A stretch of DNA of 64,000 nt, taken from the NCBI GenBank assembly GCA_022457065.1, contig JAJGBQ010000003.1, forward strand, positions 1,860,001 through 1,924,000, written 5' to 3'. A program made the translations under genes and the position numbers. Positions 1 through 11,299 of this stretch are shown one piece after another; the stretch's first letter is position 1, and every line of letters begins with the position of its first letter. The notes beneath the pieces were generated by a model, which made no database searches, was not told where the DNA came from, and was given only the letters and a program-made list of their open reading frames with translations. The DNA comes from Curvularia sp. ZM96 (Eukaryota; Ascomycota; Dothideomycetes; Pleosporales; Pleosporaceae).

Positions 1-106
1 GGTATCTATTAAATTAAGACTTAATTAACGTCCTACGCACTCCTATATGCCTCTAAGTAACTCTATAGCTAGTACTAATCTAACTAGACTTGCCTATACT
101 GTTATA
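1..106 (+). repeat. 3' end of left LTR of element A
   Basis: These bases align without gaps to 9341-9446. I count 16 differences, and all are C-to-T or G-to-A in the left copy. The right copy ends in GTTACA and the left in GTTATA, so the LTR end lies at 106. The rest of the left LTR is outside the window. Confidence 0.85.
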
Positions 107-399
107 TTATATTAAAAATCTTATTCTAGCTAGTAATAGCGTTTAAAATAATATCGTAATAGTTTATTAACTACGCCTAAGCCTAGTCTCTCTAGATCTA
201 ATCTAGATACTTACACTATTACGTCGAATATTTATTTATAGGTAGAATCCCTTTAATCTCCTACTAACTAAAGTCTTTAGGTTTAGAACTTCTACTCCCT
301 ACTAGAGTTAGATTGCCTTCAGGAAAGTCGCGTTATATACGCTAAGGTAGAAACTTAGAGACTACTAAGAACCTATCTATATTAGAATTAACTACTAAT

Positions 400-2312
400 A
401 GTAGACTAAAATCTCTTAGGCTCGTTAGAGCCTGTAAGAAGATTAACCCGTTTCTAGAGTTAAAAACCCTAACAGGAGAAGTCGACTAGAAAATAACTAG
501 TCGAAGAAGATAAAGAGAATTTAGAGAAGGACTAGTCTACTACTCTTTAAGTAGAAATCGCTAGGCTAAATAAATAATTAGAACGCCTATAACGTAAAAA
601 TACTACTCTACTTACTAACTACTTAGTACCTACTACTAAAATACCTCTAACTATACCTAACTAACCTCTAAGCTAATTATAGAGGTATTTATTAGCTACT
701 CTAGAAGGGCTACGTATTAAACTTACTAAGCGTACTCCCACTATTAACAACCTTAGTAATAGAGTAGATCTAACCTTCTACTAATAGTAGGCGTCTATTA
801 AGGACCGCCTAACTATTAACTTAGACTACTACTAGAGTAAACGCGCAAGAATAGCACTTATATAGGGATATACTACTAGTATTACTAAAGAATATCTAGA
901 ACCTTAATATCTAGCTAATTTAGTTAAAGACTAGTTCTAAAATATAGAGGAAATAATTTCGCTACTTAAATTATACTTCGTATCTAGTAACGAGTAGGCG
1001 GAAAGCTAAGCTACTTTCTACCGCTTACTTATAGATAAGAAGAAGACCTTCTCTAAGTTTAAAGCTTAATTTATTAGCATAGCTATTAAAGAATCTATAT
1101 CTAAGTTAGAGTAGTCCTTCTACTTATAGAAAAAGATTATTCCCGTCTTACGAGTTTCTAACTTAGAATTTAAATACCTATAGAATAATTTCTTTAAAAA
1201 AGTAGTAAAACATCTTACTACCTTTAATATAGAAAGAAGAAACACTCTAATTAGATATACTCTAGATACGAAGCATACTAGTATTCCTACTCTACTAATA
1301 AAGCCTTGTACCTACTAGTCTAGAGACTTTAGGCTAATATTCTACGGAGTAAAATCTAATACTACCCTAGCACTAACCTATACCTATTCTAGTACCTCTA
1401 GACTTCCTTCTAAGACTCTAGCACTAGAAAATAAACCTACTAGAAATTATTATAACTATAGTAAGTCTAGACACTATATAAATAAGTGTTCTATACTATA
1501 GGTAAGAGAAATTAAGATAAAATAAGAAAACTTTAAAGAAGCACATAAATACTTATTAGACGAGGATTAGACAGTAAACTAAGAAGTCTAGAAAAACGCT
1601 CTAGTCTAGACTTAAATAAGTATAATCTTGCTAATATTAATCTATTATACTTATTTAGAGAAAAGCACTTCTAAGTGTCTACTATTCTTTATTTAAAAGA
1701 TTACAGTATTAGCCTACACTTACTAGTTAACACTAGAGCCTAAGGTTTCTTATTCTTAAATTCCACTCTTGCTCTAACTATTTCTAGTTCTCTTTAGATA
1801 CCTATTTAAAGACTACTATTTAAGATTATAGTTAAAGAATTTTAAGACTAGATTTAGACTAGAGTAGACAATTATATTTAGTTATATATCTATATTAATA
1901 AGAGAAAGATTCTTAACTATCTCTTTATTATTATAGATTTAAATTCTTAGAATTATATTATTAGAATTAAGTAGCTAAGACGTTTCTAACTTACCCTTAA
2001 TCTAGTTTAGAACCGCATCGTGTAGCTAGCTAAGTACCCTCTAATCTACGATCCTACCTCTCCTCTTCTAGTATAGTTAAAGCAACCCTCTTATAACGCG
2101 GATGTAGAGTAGGATATATAGAGGAGAGACGCCCTTTAGGAATAGGACAACTATTAGAGATATAATAGCCCTCGTAAAGTCTATATACGAAGAATCCGTA
2201 GTTATCTTAAACTTCCTAAAGTCTAGCGCCTTCTTACTAAACTAACTCTAGAACTAACCTAGTCCTCTACCTTCTTTTATATCGCCGTTATTTCTACTAA
2301 CGTCTTTTACTA
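400..2312 (+). pseudogene. gag and protease remnant of element A
   Basis: A gag-like stretch runs from about 540. A degraded CCHC zinc knuckle lies near 1445-1493: the spacing and the His and last Cys remain, while the first two Cys codons read TAT, as expected for TGT/TGC hit by RIP on the other strand. A protease-like region follows up to the pogo insertion at 2313. In-frame TAG/TAA codons are too frequent for any protein. The stretch has no other gene. Confidence 0.7.
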
Positions 2313-2314
2313 TA

Positions 2315-4161
2315 ACGTAGTTCATAAGCGAGCTGATCACCCAAGCGAGCTGATCACACCCCACCAGCGCGTCGACGTTGACACTACAACGCGTTATGTC
2401 GCAACAACGCGATCATCAATTAACTTATCCTGAATCAGATCTTCAACTTGCTCTTTCTGATGTCCAATCACAACGTGTTCAAAGCCAAAGACGTGCTGCC
2501 TCTATCTATAACGTGCCTCAAAGTACTCTATCTACTCGACGTGCTGGAATACGCCCTCGACGCGACTGCGAAGCAAATTTAAAGCGCCTAAACAAGCTAG
2601 AAGAGGAGGCTATAGTTGAGAGTATTCTTGAAGAGTCTGCGCGAGGATTTGCGCCTACAAAGCCTGACGTTCGAGCTATGGCTGATAAACTATTGCATGA
2701 GCGAGGGAGCAACCCTGTTGGCAAGAACTGGGTTGATAACTTTGTTAAGCGAACTCCTGAGCTCCGTACGCGCTGGAGCCGTCCCTATGATCACCAGCGA
2801 GCCGCCTGCGAGGACCTAGCGGCTATCCAGCGCTGGTTCGACTTAGTCTAGAGGATGAAGTAGAAGTGGGGTATTGTAGACGATGATATCTACAACTTTG
2901 ACGAAACTGGCTTTATGATGGGCAAGATTTTATTATAGTTAGTTGTCACAAGCTTAGAGGGATATGGCAAAAAGAAGCGGGTACAGCCAGGCAACCGTGA
3001 GTGGGTTACTGTAATCTAAGGCGTGGGCGCGACGGGTCGCCGGATACCACTCTTCGTTGTCTTTGCGGGCAAGGTGCTTATCAACGTCTGGTTTAAAGAC
3101 TTACCTGCTGACTGGGTTCTTGAAGTCAGTCCTAATGGCTGGACGAATAATTAGCTTAGTCTTGCCTGGTTGGAGCACTTTGATACCCATACAAAGAGGC
3201 ATACTGTGGGTGGGTATTGACTGCTTATTATTGATGGCCATGAGAGCCACTGCTCCGTCGATTTTCAAGATCTTTGTAAGGAGAAGAATATTATTCTTAT
3301 CTGTATGCCTGCGCACTCGTCTTACCTATTGCAGCCCCTTGACGTCGCCTGCTTCTCGCCGTTGAAGCGCAAGTATGGCGACGCTGTTTCAGGCTTGGCA
3401 CGCAACCGCACCCACTATATCAGCAAGGAGACCTTCCTGCCAGCCTTTAAGACTGCTTTTGAGCAGTCTATTACGAAGGAGAATATCCAAGCTGGCTTTA
3501 GAGGCGCTGGTCTAGTCCTACACGACCCATAGGCTGTGCTATCTAAGCTTGACGTAGTGGTGTAGACACCATATCAATCACCGCGACGGGTAGCCGCCTG
3601 GGAGGCGCAGACACCACGCAACGCGCGCGAGGTTGAGGCTCAAATTGGTCTTATTCAAGAGAGCGTGAGAAAACGCCGTGGGTCTTCTGCCAATTCACTC
3701 ACCGAGCAGATCGCGCAGCTGAGTAAAGGGGCTCAGCAAATGGCACATAAAATGGTGCTTCTGACAGAGAAAATTACTACTCTTTAAGCGGCTCTAGATG
3801 AATTAAACAAGCGTAAGAGCCGTAAGCGGCGATACGTACGGACAGAAGAGACTCTTACTGTAGGCGAAGTTTAAGAAGTATTGGCTGAACAGGCGGGTAG
3901 TAGTCGTGGTGATGGTGAGAGTGCGTCGAAGAGGGTTCGAGGAGAGAGGCGGTGCGGGCGTTGCAAGCAGACTGGACACAACGCTCGTACCTGCGCAGTT
4001 GAGATAGATAGTGCAAGTGATAGTAGCGATTCTGATAATTAATTTAGTATATCGTAATACTTTATCGACTATGATAAAAGACTGTGATAACGTCTTGACT
4101 TTAACGCGCTGGTGGGGTGTGATCAGCTCGCTTGGGTGATCAGCTCGCTTATGAACTACGT
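2315..4161 (+). mobile_element. pogo/Fot1-type DNA transposon, copy 1
   Basis: This 1847-bp element has terminal inverted repeats starting ACGTAGTTCATAAGCG and flanking TA at 2313-2314 and 4162-4163, the usual target duplication of Tc1/mariner-pogo elements. The inverted repeat extends about 55 bp and contains two tandem copies of the motif AAGCGAGCTGATCAC. It is inserted between the protease and reverse transcriptase parts of retroelement A. It is much less AT-rich than its host, so it probably arrived after most of the RIP damage, although it too has C-to-T stop codons. It has exactly the same length as the copy at 15,163. Confidence 0.92.
2396..4042 (+). pseudogene. pogo-type DDE transposase, copy 1 (stop-interrupted)
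   Basis: One frame of 549 codons covers the whole protein. In order there is a helix-turn-helix near residue 40, a CENP-B-type DNA-binding segment (KLLHERGSNPVGKNW) near residues 102-116, the DDE_1 catalytic core with NFDETGFMMGK and LLIIDGHESH, a QPLDVACFSPLKRKY segment, and a C-terminal CCHC knuckle (CGRCKQTGHNARTC). About nine internal stops remain. They sit at TAG/TAA/TGA codons where copy 2 or the family has CAG, CAA, CGA or TGG. No indel was needed to keep the frame. The enzyme would have cut and pasted DNA at TA sites, and this copy is dead. Confidence 0.9.
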
Positions 4162-4163
4162 TA

Positions 4164-7100
4164 CTATAAAATAGAAAGAAAACGAGTTTTTCACGACGAG
4201 TATCTATAAGATTAATTAGATAATATAAGAGCGCGCTAAGTCTAATAACCCTAATAACGCCTAGTTAGTTAGAGATTAGCTCCCCTCCGTGTACTATTAA
4301 TACTAGAACGTGTTTAGTAAGATTATAGCGGACTAGCTACCTAAATATAGACTCTATAATTATAAGATTATTCTTACTAAACTACTCTTAAATTAGTTTA
4401 GTCCTCTATATAAGTAGAGTACTAAAGAACTTAAAGCTACTAAGATATTCATTATAGATAATCTTAGGAAGAGATATATTAATTCTAGTAACTATCTCTT
4501 TACTTTACCTATTCTTTACGTTTGTAAGTCTAACAGAGATATCTACATCTATATAGACTATTATAAGCTTAACGCGATTACCCGTAAGAATTTGTATCTA
4601 ATCCTCTATATTAACGAGTTACTCGCCCGCATACACTAGGTAAAAATCTTTACTAAGCTTAATATACGTGCGACCTTTAACAAGATCTAGATAGACCCTA
4701 ACTTAGAAGAATATACTACGTTCTATACTCGCTATAGAATCTATAAGTTAAAAGTATTACCTTTTAGACTCTATAATAGTCTAGTAACGTATTAACAATA
4801 TATAAATAACGTATTAATTAAGTATCTTAACGACTTTTATATTATCTATCTAGATAATATTCTAATCTATTCTAAGTTAGATATAGACTACACTTTACAC
4901 GTATAGAAAGTACTAGAAAGACTCTACTAAGTAGGACTCTAAGTAGATATTAAGAAAAGCGAATTTTATATTACTTAGACAAAGTACTTAGGATATATTC
5001 TAACTAACTAAGGCTTAGAGGTTAACCCTAATAAGATAGAAGCTCTTAAGGACTAGGTCTAGCCTACTACTATTACTAGTATAAAGTCGTTCCTAGACTT
5101 TACTAGCTTCTACTACTAATTCGTTCTAGAATACTTGCGAATTATAAAGCCTCTACTCGCTCTCTAAAGTTCTTTCTAACTCTTTCTATAGGATTTAGAG
5201 TGCGACTAAGCTTTTAAGAGATTAAAATCCGCACTATTAGAGATTCTAACCCTATATTACTACTACCTAGAGTATAATACTAAGGTAGAGACGGACGCTT
5301 CTAATAGCGTCGTAGTAGGCGTCCTCTCCTAGAGGCAGCTACACGGTATTTAGTCTCTAGTAGCGTTCTTTAGTAAGGTTCTTTTTAGGTCTAAACTAAA
5401 CTAGGAAATCTACAATAAGGAACTTTTCGCTATTATAACTACCTTTAGTAAATAGCGAGCTGAGTTACTTTTAGTATATAACTATATTAAAGTATACTTA
5501 GACTACTATTTCTTAGAATACTTTATAACTACTAAGGTCCTAAACGCCTGCTAAGTTAGATAGGCGGAAGAGCTAGCGTCTTTTAACTTCTATATCTAAT
5601 ACACACCTAGAAAGAATAACACCTATATAGACATTCTTTCCTAGCGTAAATAAGATATAGAAAACCTAAAGACTATCTAAATTAATAACTATTCGCGGGT
5701 CCTTCTAGAACTATACTAACTTAACCTCTAAATTAACTCTAACCTAGCTTAAGAATATATAATCTAAGTATAAGTAGAGACTACTACTTTACTTATTATT
5801 AAGTTGACCTTAGAGCCTATATCTCTAGATTTGCTAGAACTAATCGAGTCTCTCCTATAGTAAAACTATAAGTCGTTCGAAACTAAGCGTGTTTCTCTCC
5901 TAGATAAGTACTAGATAGAGAATAGACTATTACTCTACTCTAACTAACTATACGTTCTCTCTAATTCTACGCTTTATACCTATCTTATCTAAGAAGCCTA
6001 TAATTAAGTTTCCTCCACTTACTCTAGCGTAAGAAAAACCTACTAGATCCTTACTATAAAGTACTTTTAGAAGAGTATAGAAGCTACTTATAAAAGATAT
6101 ATATAGAACTACATAGCCTATAAGAAAGCGCACCTAAGATAGACCTAAATACTAGAAATAATTTACTCTCTACTAATTCCTAATAGACTAATATAGTATT
6201 TATGTATTAACTTTAAAGAATTCCTCTAGGACAAATCTAGTTACGATATAATTATAGTTATAATTAACTAACTATCTAAATAGGCTATCTCTATCCCTTA
6301 CTAGAAGACTATTAACGTAAGAGGTATAGCTAACTTATTTGTCTAATAAGTATACCGTTTTAGCCATACACCTAAAACTATAGTCTCTAACTAAAGCCCT
6401 TAGTTCGTTTCTAGTTTCTAGTCCAAATTCTATTAGATCCTAGACGTTAAGGTTAAGCTATCTACCACCTACTATAAAGAAACTAATAGTTAGACAGAGA
6501 TTATAAACAAGTACATTAATTAGAGGCTACGTCTATTCGTATTCTACTACTAGAACAACTAGAGTAGACTACTACCTTTAATTAATTAAGCTTAGATTTC
6601 CCTACTACATTTAGCTATTAGCATATCCCTATACTAAATTCTTTATAGGTCTAAACCGCAGTAGAGCTAGAATTAGAAACATCCCGTTAGCGCCCTTACT
6701 CTCTCTAACAAGCTTAACTATAAGAACGCCCTAGCTCTAGCTACCCGTATATACGCTACCTAGAGTGTTGCTAAGGACTATATAGAGAAGGCCTAGGACT
6801 AGATGCGATCCATCGTAAATAAACATCGTAGACCCGTTAACTAAGACGTAGGAGTGTTACGAACCTAAAGAAACGAGGGCAAGAGCAGAAGTTAAGGAAA
6901 GAGGAATCACTGTGTCCCTCTCTTGCGACCCTCATTCAGGCCAGCCTATATAAGCTAATAACGTGTGTTCTACAAGGCTTGGCGGAACGCTACTATAGAA
7001 CAAGTCACGTGTGTTCTATATGTATTACGAAGTTCTATAAAGTACTACGCGCGGAATATAGCGAAATAATATAGAACGATAGAATATTATATAAGTATAT

Positions 7101-7800
7101 AGAAATAGGTATTAGGCCCTTATAGCTTAATATATTTAACTTAAGTTACGAGTACAAGTACTTATAATATAATAGTTACTTATAGAGACACTATTTATAT
7201 CACCCTATTGCTTCATCCGCGAAAACTAACCTTAGAGTCTTAACACCAGAAGTCTTATATTACTTCCACTCAAGATCCACTCTTAACAAGGAGATAGAGT
7301 TTTCCTAGACACTAAGAACCTCGTAGTTAAGCGTCTAAGCTAGAAACTATCTACTAAATAGAAGAGACCCTTTGAGGTACTCGAGAAGGTAGGGAACTCG
7401 TACTAACTTAAGTTACTAGAAGGGTCCTAGATCTATGACGTGTTTGCCCTAGAACTATTATATAAAGATCTACAAGACCCTCTTCCTAGACAAGAACCTC
7501 TAAAGCTACCTAGGACACTAATCTAAGAAGTAGAAGAATAGAAAGTCGAAGATATCCTAGCTAGTAAGTTATATTAATCTAAATTAAAATACTAGGTAAG
7601 CTAGATTAGACACGATTCTAACTCTACCTAGTATCTAGCCTTAAACTTTATAGAAGCTCCCTACAAGCTTAAAGCCTTCTATAAGTAGAATTCTTAGCGC
7701 CTAGGTCCTCTCTAAGCTTTATATAAGTAGATTAAGACATAGAAATAAGATATAGACGATATAACTTTACTATAGAATAATAGAGTATAAAAAAGAAAAA
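4164..7800 (+). pseudogene. pol remnant of element A (RT, RNase H, integrase, chromodomain)
   Basis: The reverse transcriptase palm is readable at about 4540-5130, with the YLDD box degraded to YLDN at 4848-4874. RNase H follows to about 5640 and the integrase zinc and catalytic domains lie at about 5900-6800, with a segment like LSTTYYKETNSQTEI. Removing the solo LTR at 6855-7288 and one 5-bp duplication restores a D-V-G-D-R-V-F-L-D reading across the join. A chromodomain follows at about 7530-7740 (VEDILASKLYQSKLKYQVS). TAG codons replace many Gln and Trp codons. Confidence 0.85.
6855..7288 (+). mobile_element. Solo LTR inserted in element A integrase
   Basis: This 434-bp segment starts TGTTACGAACC and ends CTCTTAACA. 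It is flanked by a perfect AGGAG duplication at 6850-6854 and 7289-7293. Its first 150 bases are clearly less AT-rich than the surrounding element, so RIP here is light or recent. There is no internal coding region, which fits recombination between the two LTRs of a former full element. Strand is nominal. Confidence 0.88.
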
Positions 7801-7859
7801 GAAAAACTTTTATTAGGTATCTAGAACAAAACTAGGCTACCACCAGCCTACCTCTAAAC

Positions 7860-8420
7860 CTAGCTAGACTAGCACGCTACTACTAAGTACCCTCTACTTC
7901 TTCTTAATAGGAGTATCTAATATAATAGACCTCTTCTATAAGAGGTCGACGTTAACGAGGGTACTTAGAGAGCAGCTACGGCGCGTCTCGTTCTCTACAG
8001 GACGCTTACGCTTCTTATCCTTCTTCTCCTTCTTATCTTTCTTACTAGCCTAGCTAGCAGGAGTCTAACTCCAGACAGCCGCTATAGCGATCTTGGCAAC
8101 GCTCTTCTCGACGCGAATAAGAATACTCTTAATATCCTTTAAGACCTAGTAACTTTTAGCTAGAATAGTAGTAGTAGACTACTTCTTCTTCTAGATCTTA
8201 GTTACTTAGACCTTTAGGCCTAAGGCACGAGCCGCCGTCTTTAAGAACGCCTCTAGGGCGGCCTACTCCTCCTCTAGCCCGCCTAATCCTTAGTAATTCT
8301 TAAGATCCTCTAGAACTTTCTAGAGTTTATCGAACTTCTTCTTAACGTAGACTAGTATCTATCTAGATTAGTTATAGTTATAAAAAGAAATAAGAGAACT
8401 AGAAGTAACTTATAGGCTAG
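7860..8420 (-). pseudogene. Extra antisense ORF of element A
   Basis: On the minus strand, a frame of more than 180 codons reads through a Leu-rich helical segment and then a Lys-rich basic stretch (ASKKDKKEKKDKKRKRPVEN). Its stops are mostly TAG in Trp or Gln positions. It lies between the end of pol and the right LTR and runs opposite to pol. I do not recognise a family. Element C has an antisense frame in the same place. Function is unknown. Confidence 0.5.
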
Positions 8421-8579
8421 CACTTCTCCTTCTACTATATATAATAAGCATACTTAGCTAACGACTTAGACGGGAACGCGTAGTTAATACTAACGGCGCC
8501 ACGCCTAAGAGCGCGGACGCCGCGCATACAAATAACCTAGAAAGTCTCTAGAAGGGCGCTAGCGGGGCAACGAAGCGGT

Positions 8580-8583
<4 letters not shown>

Positions 8584-8622
<39 letters not shown>
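8584..8622. repeat. TA microsatellite
   Basis: An almost pure (TA)n run with one G interruption, in the non-coding 3' part of element A. Confidence 0.95.
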
Positions 8623-8623
<1 letters not shown>

Positions 8624-9340
8624 AGAAAGATAAGAAGTAAAAGAGCTAGATAGGGTACTATTATTATTATAGTATACCTAAAGTAGTAAATAGTCTTAGT
8701 ATATATAATCCGCTACTAGACCGTAATACTATTTCTAAGAACACCCGTTTACTACCCTACTCTAGATATCTCCTAGGACCTACCTTAAGGCTAAGTAAGA
8801 TTACTATATAATATTAGGTTAAATAGTTTACTCTATAGAATAGGCGTTCCTAGCGGCTTAGAGGTGCCTCTAGAAGGTTCTACGCTAGGCAATAGTAAGA
8901 CATAATACTATATAGTAAACGAAAAGTAAGGTAATAGTTTACTACTCTACTTTAGCCCTGTTCTAGATTAGGGTCTAGAAGAGATAGTAAATAAAAATAA
9001 CGCTATCTAGTAAATAAACTATAGCACTATATAAGAAAGAGCTATATTAGAAGAGTCTTAAGAGTATACCTAACGAGAGGCGCAAAAGCTAGATAATATT
9101 ATAAGAAAGGAACAAGGCTAACTTGTTAAATAATAGCATAGCTATAGAACTAGCTATCTATAGGAAGAGAGAAGGTAGTGTAATAGTATACTATTAAACT
9201 AACCTAGTAGCTATTTAGCTAATAGATCTAGGACTAGACTAAACTAGATCTGAGTTAGACCTGTATTAGCTAGTATAAGTATAGACTATTCTATATAGTT
9301 ATTCTATAGATTTTTAATATTCTTTTATATAAGGCCTATA

Positions 9341-9446
9341 GGTGTCTATCGAATTAAGGCTTAATTAACGTCCCACGCACTCCTATATGCCTCTGAGTGA
9401 CTCTACAGCCGGTACTGATCTGACCAGACTTGCCTATGCCGTTACA
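9341..9446 (+). repeat. 3' end of right LTR of element A
   Basis: The un-mutated partner of bases 1-106. The LTR must begin somewhere upstream, probably after 8640, but its start cannot be placed because the left LTR is truncated. The stretch 8640-9340 shows no coding sequence. Confidence 0.8.
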
Positions 9447-10173
9447 CTACCTAGACGACGTACTAGTATACTCTAGAGAGACTCTCGAAGAACACATTAA
9501 ATATATTAAGAAAGTACTTAGGAAGCTTAAAGAATATAAGCTATACCTATAGCTAGGAAAGTGCGAATTCCACGTTAAGGAAACGGAATTCCTAGGCTTT
9601 ATTATATCTATAGAAGAAGTTAAAATAAACCTAAAAAAGATCGCGACTATATAGGAATAGCCTAAATCTAAAATAGTTAAGAACGTGTAATCCTTTCTAG
9701 AATTTACTAATTACTATTAGAAGTTTATTAAAGATTATTTAAAAATTACCGCACTACTCTCTAAAATTACGAAGAAAGAAGTAGAATTCTAGTAGAATAA
9801 GAAATATTAGAAGACGTTTAATTAGATTAAATAGATCTTCCTTAAAGCACCTATACTAGAGATATACGACCTAAGACGAAAGACGCGAGTTAAGACTAAC
9901 GCGTTAGACTATATACTTAGAGCTATACTATTATAGTAGTATCTAGACAATAAATAGAGACTAGTATTCTACTATTCTAGAAAGTTCTTAGGAGTAGAAC
10001 TTAACTACGATATTTACGATAAGGAACTACTTAGAGTAGTCAATACCTTTAAATAATAGGAAGTGTACCTATTAGGACTTCTAGACACGATTAAGATTTT
10101 TACTAATCACTAGAACCTAGCGAGTTTTATAACGACTAAGAAACTTAACTAAAGATAAGTCTAATAGGCTAAG
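9447..10173 (+). mobile_element. Gypsy element B, first part (RT C-terminus and RNase H)
   Basis: The sequence begins at the catalytic YLDDVLVYS box of reverse transcriptase and runs into RNase H. It is cut at 10,173, where element C is inserted after the target CTAAG. It resumes at 19,380. The same region is present in reverse orientation inside element C, so B and C belong to one family. Many TAG/TAA codons show RIP. Confidence 0.85.
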
Positions 10174-10643
10174 TGTTACACGGGGGTTTCGCTATACTCA
10201 CCTAGTCTCGGTCCGGGTTAGGGCGAGACTTGTATAAAGTATTCCATGCGATTGTTTTCTAGCAATTTGTAGTAGAGAGAAGTTATAGGAGTTTAACTAA
10301 ATATAAATAAATAATTAATTCTATAATAATAGAATAACTAAGTATTAATCTATGTAAGAGAAGAACTTATAAGAGTTAACTATAATAAATATAATAATAA
10401 AATCTAACCTATTCTTATATCTATTACTTCTAGTCCTGCTATCTTATCTATCTCCCTCCTACGAGATAGTTACGATGGCGCGGCCATCTCTTCATGCACT
10501 ACTATTTTAGATAGCTAGCCTTAGCGAGATAGCATATCACGTAATCGCCGCCCTGCGGTAATTATTACCTTTTAACGTAGCGCCTAATAGTCTCTAACCT
10601 ATAGCCCTTATTAAGAAGAGATTCTTTGCTATTACTTATAATA
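10174..10643 (-). repeat. 3' LTR of element C
   Basis: This 470-bp LTR aligns end to end with 18,910-19,379. Its outer 85 bases or so are little changed, while the inner part carries many C-to-T and G-to-A changes. Confidence 0.9.
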
Positions 10644-10779
10644 TTATCCCCTCTCTTAGAGTTATCGTCCTAATACTCTAGATTATCGTTTTCCCGTATA
10701 TCGCTTAGCGCTAGCGGCGTAAATAAGTATAGAGGCACGCCCGTCGTATCGTAAGCGTTCCTTTCTTTATATCTTCCTA

Positions 10780-11290
10780 ACTATATCTAAGATTCTATCT
10801 TCCTATTCTTATCGCGCTCGTGCTTAGAAGTCGAACGAGAAGCGCTACGCTCGTGCTAACTATATAAAAGAGTAGAGGAACAAAATAACTATTTATTGTT
10901 ATAAGCAGTATAAAGAGAAGAATCTCTATTGCTTTATAGACACTATAACTAGCTACTATGCTAGTTACATTTCTATTACGGCTAAGTGTAGCCTATTTAT
11001 TTCTAAGAAAGAGTAGAAGAAGGTTTAGCGCGAGAAGTAGTAGAAGTAGATCGAGATTGCGCGTTTAAAAGCTTAGCTAGCTTAACGTAAGCTAGAACTC
11101 CTAGAGGCTAAGGCGCAAGAGTAAGCATTTGCTAATCAAGATCTTGCTATTCTAAACTTCTAGAATCGCGCGAAAGAGTAGGCCGAGGGGAGTTCTACCC
11201 CTAGTATGGACCTTCTAATAACTAGACTATTACTATCTAAATAGTCGACTAACTTAGGCTAGTTATAGGCTAACGCTTCTTTCAACTCTT
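10780..11290 (+). pseudogene. Extra antisense ORF of element C (Cys-rich plus coiled coil)
   Basis: A plus-strand frame, opposite to pol, reads a Cys-rich block like YCYKQYKEKNLYC, then AKCSLF, then a long charged helix (IARLKA.LA.RKLELLEAKA) typical of a coiled coil. Stops are TAG/TAA in Gln, Arg or Trp positions. The Cys block resembles one I recall from uncharacterised fungal proteins found near transposons. It sits between the end of pol and the 3' LTR, as in element A. Confidence 0.55.
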
Positions 11291-11299
11291 TTTCCCTTA

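Larger units (their letters stand above)
1..9446 (+). mobile_element. Ty3/gypsy retrotransposon A, RIP-degraded
   Basis: This LTR retrotransposon reads left to right as gag, protease, reverse transcriptase, RNase H, integrase and chromodomain. Its left LTR is cut by the window start: bases 1-106 match 9341-9446, the 3' end of the right LTR, which ends in CA. Nearly every break in its reading frames is TAG or TAA where a CAG, CAA or TGG codon is expected, as RIP (CpA to TpA) produces. A pogo-type element (2315-4161) and a solo LTR (6855-7288) are inserted in it. The element itself lies inside the reverse transcriptase of element B, whose reading resumes at 9447 with a YLDDVLVYS motif. No part of it can be translated today. 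Confidence 0.88.

Noticed and set aside
5948..6133. A 61-codon minus-strand ORF in element A
   Set aside because: It is a chance open frame in AT-rich, RIP-degraded integrase sequence.
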